Assembly (NCBI RefSeq): GCF_000739695.1
Contig: NZ_BBIO01000010.1
Location: 62,001 to 126,000, forward strand
Length of the DNA: 64,000 bases
Direction of reading: 5' to 3'
Source of the DNA: Tepidicaulis marinus
GTDB taxonomy: Bacteria; Pseudomonadota; Alphaproteobacteria; Parvibaculales; Parvibaculaceae
Position numbers and translations under genes: made by a program. The notes beneath the pieces were generated by a model. The model ran no database searches. It worked only from the letters and a program-made list of their open reading frames with translations, and was not told where the DNA came from. Below are positions 43,213 through 51,635 of the stretch, in pieces (within the stretch, counting starts at the first letter, position 1; each line of letters begins with the position of its first letter).

Positions 43213-44001
43213 CTAGCGCACTTGCCCGCCATCCACAACCAGCACTTCACCGGTCACGAACCGGGCTCTGTCGCTGGCGAGCCAGCAGGCGGCATCGGCA
43301 ATTTCGTCCGGCGTGCCGAAGCGGCGCAGCGCCACTTCCCGTTTGATCCAGCGGGTCCAGTCTTCGGGCCGCTCTTCCACCCGCTTTTCCCATTCCCCGT
43401 CTTTGAAAATGATATTTCCCGGCGCGATCGCGTTGATGCGGATGCCGTACCGCCCGACCTGCTTGGCCATGGTGCGGGCAAGCTGATTGATTGCCGCTTT
43501 CGAGGTGGCATAGGGAAGGGGCGTGCCGAGCGCATTCACCCCGGCGATGGAGGAAATGAAAATCACATTCGTGCCCGCGCGCGCTTCTTCATCGCGCGCC
43601 ATGAAAAGGCGCACCGCCTCGCGTGCAAGCGCCACGGAGCCGGTGAAATTCTGTTTGAAATCGGCCTCCCAGTCCTCATCGCTCACATCATAGCCGAGCG
43701 GGGAGCGGCCAAGGCCGACATTGGCGATGACGCTGTGAAGGGGGCCGAGATGTTTTTCGCCCGCAATCAGCGCTTCTTTCAGATTGCCCGTATCCGTCAT
43801 GTCTCCGGCAATGGTCAGCATGGCGGCGGCGTCATAGCCTTTGTCTTTGAGCGCGGCCTTGGCTTCATCGAGGCTTGCTTCCCCGCGCCCCGTCATCACC
43901 ACTTTGGCGCCTTCCGCCAGAAAGCCCTCCGTCATGCCGAAACCGATCCCGCGGGAAGCCCCGGCAATGAAAATCACTTTGTCTTTGAGTCTCAGGTCCA
44001 T
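43213..44001 (-). CDS. SDR family oxidoreductase
   Basis: 262-residue classical short-chain dehydrogenase. Cofactor motif AGASRGIG (about 13-20), NVG-type ANVGLGRS, catalytic Ser in ISSIAGVNA, Tyr-x-x-x-Lys in YATSKAAI, and the C-terminal TGEVLVVDGGQ. It oxidises or reduces a hydroxyl or keto group with NAD(P); substrate unknown, but it is divergent from an enoyl-CoA isomerase/hydratase gene and shares a regulatory region with it, so a 3-hydroxyacyl-type substrate is plausible. GGGGAGG precedes the ATG. Confidence 0.92.
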   Translation of the reverse strand: MDLRLKDKVIFIAGASRGIGFGMTEGFLAEGAKVVMTGRGEASLDEAKAALKDKGYDAAAMLTIAGDMTDTGNLKEALIAGEKHLGPLHSVIANVGLGRSPLGYDVSDEDWEADFKQNFTGSVALAREAVRLFMARDEEARAGTNVIFISSIAGVNALGTPLPYATSKAAINQLARTMAKQVGRYGIRINAIAPGNIIFKDGEWEKRVEERPEDWTRWIKREVALRRFGTPDEIADAACWLASDRARFVTGEVLVVDGGQVR

Positions 44002-44071
44002 GGATAGCCTCCCCTTCCGGCTGCGGACGCGGCGTCAACCCGGCGTGCTTGAGTGCCATTGAGCGCGCGCT

Positions 44072-44111
44072 TACACTTTTGGGAAAGCCTACACTTTTGA
44101 ACAAAAATGTG
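44072..44111. promoter_or_regulatory. Operator-like cluster between divergent SDR and enoyl-CoA isomerase genes
   Basis: TACACTTTTG occurs twice in direct orientation (44072-44081 and 44090-44099), 18 bases apart. The second copy pairs with CAAAAATGTG (44102-44111) to form a 22-base palindrome with two mismatches and an AA centre. It sits 21 bases before the plus-strand start and 70 before the minus-strand one, so one protein could control both genes. No regulator gene is adjacent. Confidence 0.6.
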
Positions 44112-44131
44112 AACTGCCGGGGAGGAAGGCA

Positions 44132-44959
44132 ATGGCTGAGAGGGTGGCGGCCCGCAGGGAGGGCTTCGAACAGATTTCCTATGAGGTGAAGGGAGAGGCG
44201 GCGCTCATCACGCTCAGCCGGCCCGAAAGGCTGAATGCCTGGACCCCGCAAATGATGGAAGAAATGGCGGGCGCCATCGAGGCGGCAAATGCTGATAAAT
44301 CCATCGGCGCGATTGTCGTGACGGGCGAGGGGCGCGGCTTTTGCGCGGGCGCGGATATTGAAAGCACATTCAAAACCCGCCTTGATGGTAAGGACCCCGG
44401 CAATGACACGGCAGGGGGCTCGGGCGGTGTGCCGGCGACCGTCGACTGGATCAAGCTCACCCGTTCCTCAAAGCCGCTTATCGCGGCGGTGAACGGCCCG
44501 GCGGTCGGCATCGGCGTCACTATGATCCTGCCTTTCGACATGATCATCGCTTCGCAGGCTGCGAAATTCGGCCTCGTCTTCGTGAAGATGGGCATCGTGC
44601 CGGAGCTTGCCTCCAGTCATTTCCTGGTGAGCCGGCTCGGCTGGGGCAAAGCGAGTGAGATGATGCTGACCGGCGGCATCTATTCGGGTGCCGAGGCCCA
44701 TGCGATGGGGCTTGCCGATCATCTGACCCCGCCCGAGGGGCTGATGGATAAGGCGTTCGAGTTTGCAGGGCGCATTGCCGCCAATCCCGATTTGCAGCTG
44801 CGCATGACGAAAGAGCTTTTGACGCTCAGCGCCTGTGAAACCGATCTCGACCTCGTGCAAAAGCGCGAAACGAAAATGCTGCATGAATGCTGGAAGACGG
44901 AAGAACACGCCGAAGCCGTGGCTGCCTTTCTTGAAAAGCGTCCTGCGAAATTCCGGTAA
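44132..44959 (+). CDS. Enoyl-CoA hydratase/isomerase family protein (isomerase-like)
   Basis: 275-residue crotonase. The oxyanion block is GRGFCAGADIES. The first hydratase Glu position is not acidic (VGIGVTMILPFDM), while an acidic residue follows in FVKMGIVPELASSHFL. That arrangement resembles Delta3-Delta2-enoyl-CoA isomerases and PaaG-like enzymes more than true hydratases. Would shift double bonds of unsaturated acyl-CoA so that they can enter beta-oxidation. GGGGAGG lies upstream of the ATG. It leads a plus-strand cluster with two alpha/beta hydrolases. Confidence 0.9.
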   Translation: MAERVAARREGFEQISYEVKGEAALITLSRPERLNAWTPQMMEEMAGAIEAANADKSIGAIVVTGEGRGFCAGADIESTFKTRLDGKDPGNDTAGGSGGVPATVDWIKLTRSSKPLIAAVNGPAVGIGVTMILPFDMIIASQAAKFGLVFVKMGIVPELASSHFLVSRLGWGKASEMMLTGGIYSGAEAHAMGLADHLTPPEGLMDKAFEFAGRIAANPDLQLRMTKELLTLSACETDLDLVQKRETKMLHECWKTEEHAEAVAAFLEKRPAKFR

Positions 44960-44969
44960 AGGAAAATCC

Positions 44970-46148
44970 ATGAACACCAAGGCGAAGTACGAAGTTGAGC
45001 GCATTCCGTTTTATCTGCATTGGCAGGAAAAATCGCCCTTCAAGGAAACTTATGCGGGCGCGCTCGACACGATCGTGGTGGAAGGCCAGCACTTGAAACC
45101 CAAAGGGGTGGACGCGAAGACGGTGCTGATCTTCATGCACCCCACGGGTACGATGAACCTGCTGCCCATGCCGAATGCGCTCGCCGCTGCAGGCATTCCC
45201 TGCCTCACTTGCGCAAGCCGGTACCCTCATAACGATACCGCGCTCATCATGGAAAAGGTGCTGCTCGATCTCGGCCACTATGTGCGCTACGCGAAGGAGA
45301 AGCTCGGCTATGAGAAAGTGATCATGGCGGGTTGGTCGGGCGGCGGTTCGCTTTCCATGTTCTATCAGTCCCAGGCGGAAAACCCGACGATCACCGAAAC
45401 CCCGGCAGGGGACGCGGTGGACGTGAAAGGCGCCGGGCTCATTCCCGCCGATGCGGTGCTGCAGCTTGCCGCCCATGTCAGCCGCGCCATTACGCTGACC
45501 GAGTGGCTCGACGCCTCGATCCTCGATGAGCTCGACCCGTCCAAGAAGGACAGCGCGCTCGATCTTTACGATCCGGACAACCCGAACGGGCCGCCTTATT
45601 CCTCCGAATTCGTCGCACGCTACCGCCAGGCGCAAATCGCCCGCTCGGCGAAGATCGACGCCTTTGTCTGGGAGAAGCTTGAGGCGATGAAACGGGAAGG
45701 CAGGCCGAACGAGGAATTCGCCTTTGTCGTCCACGGCACCATGGCCGATCCGCGCTGGCTCGATCTTTCCATCGATGCCAATGACAGAAAGGGGCCGAAC
45801 TGGTGCTTCATGGGTGAGCCGCGCATCGTCAACATGATGCCGGCGGGTCTGGCTCGCTATACCTCGCTCAGGGCCTGGCTCTCGCAGTGGTCCTATAAAC
45901 ATTCGCGCGCGGACGGGCCGAAATGCGCCGGCGATGTGACCGTGCCGGTGCTGGTAGTGGAAAACAGCGCCGATGATGGCTGCACGCCGAGCCATGCCGC
46001 GCGCATCATGGCGGGCATCAAACACAGCGACAAAGAGTTCCATGTCGTCAACGGCGCCACGCATTATTATATCGGCCAGCCGGAAAAGATGGCCGAGGCC
46101 GTCGAGATCGTGAAAGGCTGGCTGGAGAAAAAGAACCTGCTCGTTTAA
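44970..46148 (+). CDS. Alpha/beta hydrolase
   Basis: 392-residue alpha/beta hydrolase. Nucleophile elbow GWSGGGSLS at about 116-124; likely oxyanion HPTGTMNL; acid in VENSADDGCTPSHA; catalytic His in GATHYYIG. It is longer than typical esterases because of a cap of about 150 residues rich in Asp/Pro (LDPSKKDSALDLYDPDNPNG). AAAGGAAAA precedes the ATG. Only 10 bases separate it from the crotonase gene, so they are co-transcribed. The substrate is unknown; a thioester or ring-cleaved product is plausible given the neighbours. Confidence 0.88.
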   Translation: MNTKAKYEVERIPFYLHWQEKSPFKETYAGALDTIVVEGQHLKPKGVDAKTVLIFMHPTGTMNLLPMPNALAAAGIPCLTCASRYPHNDTALIMEKVLLDLGHYVRYAKEKLGYEKVIMAGWSGGGSLSMFYQSQAENPTITETPAGDAVDVKGAGLIPADAVLQLAAHVSRAITLTEWLDASILDELDPSKKDSALDLYDPDNPNGPPYSSEFVARYRQAQIARSAKIDAFVWEKLEAMKREGRPNEEFAFVVHGTMADPRWLDLSIDANDRKGPNWCFMGEPRIVNMMPAGLARYTSLRAWLSQWSYKHSRADGPKCAGDVTVPVLVVENSADDGCTPSHAARIMAGIKHSDKEFHVVNGATHYYIGQPEKMAEAVEIVKGWLEKKNLLV

Positions 46149-46177
46149 GAGCGGCGATGTAAAGGGGATGCGCAGCT

Positions 46178-47104
46178 GTGAGTGATGATAATTTGATGGC
46201 GCCGCCGCGCCGTCTATCCCTCTCTTTGGGGAGCGGAGAGATTTCCTATCTGGAATGGAAACTGGCGGAGGGCCTGCCGCCGCTTCATTTCGCCCATGCC
46301 AACGGCTTTAACGGCTTGACCTACCGCGCGCTGCTTGCCCCGCTTGCCCCTTACTTTCATATCCGCGCCTGGGACGCGCGCGGCCATGGGATGACGACAC
46401 TTCCTGCCGATCCGGCAGCCCATAAGGACTGGTACATCTACCGGGACGATCTCATCGCTTTTACCGAACGCTTTGCCGAAGAAGCGGGCCGCCCGGTGCT
46501 GCTTGCCGGTCATTCCATGGGCGGCACGGCGAGCCTCATGGCAGCCGCCGAGCGGCCGGATCTTGTGGCAGGGCTTTGCCTTGCCGATCCCGTGCTCATT
46601 CCTCCTTCCGTGCGCCGTCTTTTGCGGCTCGCCGGACGCTTCGGTTTCAAGCTGCGCGGCGGGGATTTGGCGGCGGGGGCTGAAAAGCGCCGGGCCCGCT
46701 GGAAGGACAAAGAGACGATCATTGCCGCCTATAAGGGGCGCGGCGCCTTCCGTACATGGCCGGACAGGTTCCTGGCCGATTATGTGGAAGGGGGCACGAG
46801 GCCCACAGACGGTGAAGTAGAGCTTGCCTGCGCGCCTGCCTGGGAGGCGGCGAATTTCCGCGCGCAGCGGCACGACCCCTGGGCCGCGATCGAAAAGCTC
46901 CGCGTGCCGCTCACCCTGCTTTATGCGGGAAAAGGCTCGACCTGTTCACCGCCCGGCCTGCAGCTTCTTGCCCGCAAAGACCCCGGCGCCACCATCGTGC
47001 GCGTGGGCGAGGCGACGCATTTCCTCCCCATGGAATTCCCCGAAAGGCTGCGCCAGGAGCTGTTGGCGCTGGAAGCGCGGGTGGAGCGGGGCGCAAGGGC
47101 CTGA
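46178..47104 (+). CDS. Alpha/beta hydrolase
   Basis: 308-residue alpha/beta hydrolase of the classic 280-300-residue type. HANGFNGLTYRALL gives the oxyanion region, GHSMGGTASLMAA the nucleophile Ser (near residue 111), and EATHFLPME the catalytic His. Start is the GTG at 46178, with AAAGGGG about 10 bases upstream; an ATG at 46196 is the alternative. It is unrelated in detail to the preceding hydrolase (different cap), so these are not duplicates. Last enzyme of the plus-strand cluster; substrate unknown. Confidence 0.88.
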   Translation: MSDDNLMAPPRRLSLSLGSGEISYLEWKLAEGLPPLHFAHANGFNGLTYRALLAPLAPYFHIRAWDARGHGMTTLPADPAAHKDWYIYRDDLIAFTERFAEEAGRPVLLAGHSMGGTASLMAAAERPDLVAGLCLADPVLIPPSVRRLLRLAGRFGFKLRGGDLAAGAEKRRARWKDKETIIAAYKGRGAFRTWPDRFLADYVEGGTRPTDGEVELACAPAWEAANFRAQRHDPWAAIEKLRVPLTLLYAGKGSTCSPPGLQLLARKDPGATIVRVGEATHFLPMEFPERLRQELLALEARVERGARA

Positions 47105-47174
47105 AACCTGCCCCTAAAAGGCCCGATTTCATCTCCATACTCTCCCCAATCAGAAGGGCGACAAGGAGGGCGAT

Positions 47175-47618
47175 ATGACCAAATTTTTCCCGGCCATGAC
47201 GGTTTTGCTGGCGGTTTCCGCGTTTGCCGCGCCGGCCGCCTTTGCCGAAGCTGAAGAGAGCGCCGATAAAGCGCCGCGCTATTCCATGCAGAAAACAGAA
47301 GATGGCTTTCTGCGCCTCGACCGGCAAACGGGTCAGGTCTCTCATTGCAGCAAAAAGTCGGGTGACTACGTGTGCGAAAGCGTGGCCGATGACCGCACGG
47401 TCTATGAAGAAAAGATCGCCGAGCTTGAGGCCGAGTTGAACAAGGTCGAAGCGGCGCTCACGCGTGCCAAGGGCGAGTTGCCGAACGAAGAAGATATTGC
47501 CGAAGCCTTTTCCGTCTTTGAAAGTTTCGCCAAACATTTCTCCCGCGCAGCCCGCGTCTTCCGTGATGAAATGGGCAAGGTGGACGAGCCCTTGCCGGAA
47601 GAAGGAAGCGGCAGCTAA
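47175..47618 (+). CDS. Secreted coiled-coil protein, unknown
   Basis: 147 residues. The signal peptide TVLLAVSAFAAPAAFA is followed by an N-terminal beta-like segment RYSMQKTEDGFLRLDRQTGQVSHC with a second cysteine in SGDYVCESV, probably one disulfide. A predicted coiled coil follows (YEEKIAELEAELNKVEAALTRAKGEL) and an acidic C-terminus. The RYSM...GFLRLD...G..S.C pattern recurs in conserved hypothetical alphaproteobacterial proteins, as far as I recall. AAGGAGG precedes the ATG. It is 12 bases upstream of a small cytoplasmic-looking gene. Function unknown. Confidence 0.78.
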   Translation: MTKFFPAMTVLLAVSAFAAPAAFAEAEESADKAPRYSMQKTEDGFLRLDRQTGQVSHCSKKSGDYVCESVADDRTVYEEKIAELEAELNKVEAALTRAKGELPNEEDIAEAFSVFESFAKHFSRAARVFRDEMGKVDEPLPEEGSGS

Positions 47619-47630
47619 GGCGCGGGGGCC

Positions 47631-47876
47631 ATGCAGCAGGAACCGCTTTTCCTAAGCGAAAACGATCCGGCGCGCGGCGAAAAAGAAGCCGCATTGCGCG
47701 CGCTGGATGACGAAGCGCTCGGCGCGCTTTACTGGCTGACGCGCGCCGCTGCGAAAGAGGCCAAAGAACGCCGGGAGATGGAGGCGCTCTTTTCTTATGT
47801 GCGCGGCACGAAGACCATTCAGCGCATAGCCGCGGAACGCGGGCTTCTCATCGATGCCCGCCGCCGCGCCGGTTAA
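47631..47876 (+). CDS. Small helical protein, unknown
   Basis: 81 residues, mostly charged and helical (ALRALDDEALGALYWLTRAAAKEAKERREME, written here only in part as ALRALDDEALGALYW) with a C-terminal RIAAERGLLIDARRRAG. No signal, cysteine or known domain. It follows the secreted coiled-coil gene after 12 bases, with no strong ribosome site, so translation may be coupled. Its end overlaps the end of the convergent thioesterase gene by 4 bases. Confidence 0.6.
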   Translation: MQQEPLFLSENDPARGEKEAALRALDDEALGALYWLTRAAAKEAKERREMEALFSYVRGTKTIQRIAAERGLLIDARRRAG

Positions 47877-48790
47877 ACGCCGAGCCCGCCGATCACCAGA
47901 CTTTCCAGATGCGCTTTCATCTCACGCGGAATGGGAATGGCCTTGCGCGCTTCCAGATCGAGCGCAATGGCAACCGCTTCGGCGGTGGCAACGGCATTGC
48001 CCGTTTCCGTATCGAAGAGCCAATGGCACCAGGTATAGGTCTTGTCTGTCACGGTCTTCAGCCCGCTGCGCAAGGTCAGAAGATCGCCTTCCTTCGGCGC
48101 GCCGCGGTAAATGAAGCGGTATTCGAGCGCCGCGCCGCCGGTCTTCGAATTGGCCGAACGGTCATCCCCGCGCGTGGCGGCAAGAAGATTGGGAATGGAA
48201 TCGGAGACAACGCCCATGAAATGGCGCTTTGTCATATAGCCGTGAGCGTCACACCAGTCCGGCATGACCTCGCCCATATAGGTGCGCACCATGCCCATGG
48301 CTTCGGCATCTTTAAGGCTGGGCGCCGGGCGGGGCGCTGTCATTTCAAGGCCGCGGAAAGCGCCATGGGCGGGAATGTCGGTTTTGACGTCTTCGGCCTT
48401 TTGCAGCGCCTCTTTCGGGAAAGAAAGCGGCGCGCGGCTCTTGCCGTCCACCAGCACTGCTTCGGCGCGGAAGGTCGCTGCCACATCGCCGCTTACCGTG
48501 TTGATCATCTCTTCATAGACAACAAGATGGTCCTCATGAATTTCGGCAATGCCGCCCCGGATGAAAAACGGCGCGCCGGGGCGCTGTTCGCGCAGGAAGC
48601 GGACATGATGATCGCGCGCGGTAAGCACCCAGCCCTTTTCCTTCAAAAGGCGCGGACCGAGGCCGATATAATGGCCGAGCGTGGCAAGCCCCGCCTGGGC
48701 TTTGTCCAGATAGAACTGAACATTCATATGGCCCATCTGGTCGCTTTCCCAGGTCTGCACCGAACTGCGGTAAACTTCCTGCATGCTCAT
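47873..48790 (-). CDS. Acyl-CoA thioesterase, tandem hotdog domains
   Basis: 305 residues, about twice the length of a single hotdog thioesterase. The first domain has the 4HBT motif WESDQMGHMNVQFY (Asp and His-x-Asn) near residues 14-27. The second is marked by PDWCDAHGYMTKRHFM at about 172-187, where the D-x-x-G-Y-M layout mirrors the first motif. A fused dimer is therefore likely. Last gene of the minus-strand operon ACAD, esterase, enoyl-CoA hydratase, thioesterase, thioesterase. GAGGAAG precedes the ATG. Confidence 0.85.
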   Translation of the reverse strand: MSMQEVYRSSVQTWESDQMGHMNVQFYLDKAQAGLATLGHYIGLGPRLLKEKGWVLTARDHHVRFLREQRPGAPFFIRGGIAEIHEDHLVVYEEMINTVSGDVAATFRAEAVLVDGKSRAPLSFPKEALQKAEDVKTDIPAHGAFRGLEMTAPRPAPSLKDAEAMGMVRTYMGEVMPDWCDAHGYMTKRHFMGVVSDSIPNLLAATRGDDRSANSKTGGAALEYRFIYRGAPKEGDLLTLRSGLKTVTDKTYTWCHWLFDTETGNAVATAEAVAIALDLEARKAIPIPREMKAHLESLVIGGLGV

Positions 48791-48814
48791 GAAACGCTTC
48801 CTCTTCTTACTTTC

Positions 48815-49642
48815 TTATAAGCGGTGATATGCGGCGCTTTCGTGCACGGCTTCCGGCAGGGCGATGGCGCGGCGGGTTTCCTTGTCGAAAAGAAGGCCGA
48901 TACCGTCCGCCGCCGCGACGGGCGCGCCCGTCTTGCCGTTGAAAAAAATATGCCGGTAATGAAGGGTCTTGCTGCCTACCGCATCGAGCCCAGTATGCAC
49001 GGCAATGAGATCGTCTTCGCCAAGCGCGCCGAAAAACTGAAAATGAAGCTCGACCGTTGCCGTGGCAAGGCCGCGCGCTTTTTGCTCCTGCCGCCCGAGG
49101 CCCGCAAGGCGCCACATATGGCCCTGGCAATCGGAAAGCCGGGAGAAATAGCCTTTCAGCGAAAAGCCGCCCTCTGCGCTGCATTCATGGCCCCCCACCG
49201 CGCTTAAATTCGTTTCCGTTAAGCCTTCATGCGCTTCCATGCCGGGGCGGAAAAGAAGACCCGGCGTCAGGCCGCGCGGCGCAGCCTCGTTTGCAAGCGG
49301 CGCGACCTCGTCCGGCATCTTTTCAAGGGGCAGATGAAAGCTGGCGGTTGCCGCGAGCGCGCCGCTTTCCTCGTTGCGCATGAAATGCGTGAGGACGCCG
49401 TTTTCTTTTTCAAAAGCGCTGACCTCGCCATGCGCGGCGGCAAGATCGGAGGCGTGGAGTTCTTTATGAAAACGCATATGGAGCGCGCGCAGCGTGCCCG
49501 GCGTGCCTTTGCTGCTTTCGCCCAAGAAAAAGAGATGGCGCAGCAGCGACTGCGAAAACTTGTCGGCAAAGAACTGAATGTTCATATGCTCCATTTCATC
49601 GCATTCCCAGGGGGCAACATACCCTTTGAACGTATCGTGCAT
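48815..49642 (-). CDS. Acyl-CoA thioesterase, tandem hotdog domains
   Basis: 275 residues. The first hotdog domain has PWECDEMEHMNIQFFADKF near 11-29, the same 4HBT signature as the next gene; the second half (GYFSRLSDCQGHMWRLAGL) is the partner domain. It differs enough from the neighbouring thioesterase to be an old paralogue, so the two may form a complex or act on different acyl-CoAs. Start ATG at 49642, 10 bases after the enoyl-CoA hydratase stop. A longer reading to 49705 lies inside the upstream gene and is rejected. Confidence 0.84.
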   Translation of the reverse strand: MHDTFKGYVAPWECDEMEHMNIQFFADKFSQSLLRHLFFLGESSKGTPGTLRALHMRFHKELHASDLAAAHGEVSAFEKENGVLTHFMRNEESGALAATASFHLPLEKMPDEVAPLANEAAPRGLTPGLLFRPGMEAHEGLTETNLSAVGGHECSAEGGFSLKGYFSRLSDCQGHMWRLAGLGRQEQKARGLATATVELHFQFFGALGEDDLIAVHTGLDAVGSKTLHYRHIFFNGKTGAPVAAADGIGLLFDKETRRAIALPEAVHESAAYHRL

Positions 49643-49652
49643 CGGGCGGGGC

Positions 49653-50537
49653 TCAGAACTTATAGGTGGGGCGCGAGACGCCCTCTGCGATCGGCGTGCC
49701 GCCATCGCGCATTTTCACCGCTTCCTGGAAGCCTTTTTCTTCGGCCATTTCCTTGAACCACATGCCTTCGGGCGAGTGGCGGGTAATACCGTCGAAAAGC
49801 GTCGCGATCATTTGCGTCGTTTCCATGCCCATCTGCTCGACCGCGCGGTTGAGCATCAGCTTCTGCATCATGAGCTGGTTGCGCGGCACGCCGGCCATGC
49901 GTTCGGCGAGTTCATCGACACGGGCATCGAGGCGCTCTTCGCTCACCGCCTCGAGCACGAGCCCCATCTCGGCAGCTTCCCTGCCGGTAATAAGATCGCC
50001 CGTCAGCAACATGCGTTTGGCTTTTTCCACGCCCAGCCGGTAGGCCCACATGGCCGTTGTCGGGCAGCCCCAGACGCGGGCGGGCGGATAACCGATCTTG
50101 GCATCTTCCGCCATGACGACGAGGTCGCAGCACAGCGCGATGTCGCTGCCCCCGGCCACGGCAAAGCCGCGTACCTTGGCGATGGTGGGTTTGTAGCTGC
50201 GCCAGAGCGACATGAAGTCCTTGGTGTTGGCGAACATCATGTTGAAGTCCACCATCGGGTCCCAGGGCCGCCCGTCGGCGTCCATCGCCTGCGCGCCTTG
50301 GTTGTTGCCGCGCCGCTCAGCGAAATCTTTCAGATCGTACCCTGCGGAAAAAGCCCGCCCCGCCCCCGTCAGCACGATGACATGGATGTCGTCATCTTCG
50401 TTCGCAAGCTCGACGGCGCGGGCAATCTCGCGCGGCATACCGGACGCAATGGCATTGAGCCGGTCCGGCCGGTTCAGCGTGATGCGCGCTATGCGCCCGT
50501 CTTTTTCATAGAGAAGATGCTGAAACGTCTCGCTCAT
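49653..50537 (-). CDS. Enoyl-CoA hydratase/isomerase family protein
   Basis: 294-residue crotonase. Oxyanion block GRAFSAGYDLKDFAE and GFAVAGGSDIALCCDLVVMA; the second active-site block IGYPPARVWGCPTT replaces the usual Pro-Glu-x-x-x-Gly by PARVWG, so the classical hydratase Glu is not seen and the reaction may be isomerisation, dehalogenation-type or retro-Claisen chemistry instead. The C-terminal part is helical (RNQLMMQKLMLNRAVEQMG). AAGGAAG precedes the ATG. It is third in the minus-strand operon. Confidence 0.88.
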   Translation of the reverse strand: MSETFQHLLYEKDGRIARITLNRPDRLNAIASGMPREIARAVELANEDDDIHVIVLTGAGRAFSAGYDLKDFAERRGNNQGAQAMDADGRPWDPMVDFNMMFANTKDFMSLWRSYKPTIAKVRGFAVAGGSDIALCCDLVVMAEDAKIGYPPARVWGCPTTAMWAYRLGVEKAKRMLLTGDLITGREAAEMGLVLEAVSEERLDARVDELAERMAGVPRNQLMMQKLMLNRAVEQMGMETTQMIATLFDGITRHSPEGMWFKEMAEEKGFQEAVKMRDGGTPIAEGVSRPTYKF

Positions 50538-50556
50538 GGGGGCTGCTTCCTTGAGA

Positions 50557-51516
50557 TTAGGCCTGAACCTCGTTCAAGAACCGGTCGATGCGGGCAAGGC
50601 CGCTTTCGGCAAGCTGGCCGGGAAAAGCGATAAAGCCATGGGCGCCGCCCGGATAGACCGCAAGTTCGGCCTTGTTGCCCGCCGCCACCCAGCGCGCATG
50701 CATGAAAAGACTGTCATCGAGCAGCGCATCTTGCGTGCCGACGGAGAAAAGCGCAGGCGGCATATCTTTCAAATCGGCGAAGATCGGGGAAATATCCGGA
50801 TTTTCGAGATCGGCATCGGCCGGCACGAAACAGCGGCGGAACTCTTCCACATCTTTGGTGCGCAGAATGAGTTTGCGCCCGCCGAAGGACCGCGCGCTCG
50901 GTGTCATGCGCATGTCGTAACAGCCGAAAACGAGATTGGCACCTTTAAAGCCGGTAAAGCCGTGCTTGTCGCGCAGGCGCAGCAGCGTGACGGCGGCAAG
51001 ATGCGCGCCGGCGGACTCGCCGCCAATGGTTAGAAACTCCGTGCCGAATTCCGCTTTGGCGTTTTGTGTGAGCCAGAGTGCGGCGGCCTCGCAATCATCG
51101 GGCGCTGCAGGATAAGGGTTCTCGGGCGCAAGGCGGTATTCGACGCTCACCGCCGCAAGGCCGGTATTATCGGCAATGCGCTCGAGGAGCGCGTCCTGCT
51201 GCGCCGCGCCGCCAAAGGTCCAGCCGCCGCCATGAATGTGAAGATAAGCGCCTTTGGGATTGTCCGGCGCAATGATGCGCAGATCGAGTTTGCCGGCAGG
51301 CGTGTCGATCGTGCGTGTTTTTGCGCGCGGGGAAAGCGGGGGCAGCGGGAAGGGGCCTTCGCCGCGCTCGCGCCTTGCGCGCGCTTCGGCGGGGCCGATG
51401 TCCCAATTATCCTCGATGCCCTCGGTCAGTTGGACGATGCCGTCATTGATCGCTTTGGTTTCGGCGGAAACCGCCTCGTCGCGGTAAAGGGCAGGGTCGA
51501 ATGGATTGTCGGACAT
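50557..51516 (-). CDS. Alpha/beta hydrolase, HSL family esterase
   Basis: 319-residue family IV esterase. HGGGWTFGG is the oxyanion motif (near 95-103), [11 protein letters not shown] the nucleophile elbow (Ser near 165), GTQDALLDD the acid loop and [11 protein letters not shown] the catalytic His. The N-terminus ([20 protein letters not shown]) has an extra cap helix. Cleaves acyl esters in the cytoplasm; exact substrate unknown. GGGGAG precedes the ATG. It sits between the acyl-CoA dehydrogenase (119-base gap) and the enoyl-CoA hydratase (19-base gap). Confidence 0.93.
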   Translation of the reverse strand: MSDNPFDPALYRDEAVSAETKAINDGIVQLTEGIEDNWDIGPAEARARRERGEGPFPLPPLSPRAKTRTIDTPAGKLDLRIIAPDNPKGAYLHIHGGGWTFGGAAQQDALLERIADNTGLAAVSVEYRLAPENPYPAAPDDCEAAALWLTQNAKAEFGTEFLTIGGESAGAHLAAVTLLRLRDKHGFTGFKGANLVFGCYDMRMTPSARSFGGRKLILRTKDVEEFRRCFVPADADLENPDISPIFADLKDMPPALFSVGTQDALLDDSLFMHARWVAAGNKAELAVYPGGAHGFIAFPGQLAESGLARIDRFLNEVQA

Positions 51517-51635
51517 GGTTGGCTCCCCGTTATTTGCTCTCTTGTAGCAGGCAGCGCCGTCAAAAGGAAAGCCGCAGGGGAAACCCTGCTTTTCGCGAAA
51601 GCGGGGCTCTTTGAAAACCTGACGGCCGGTGAGGT

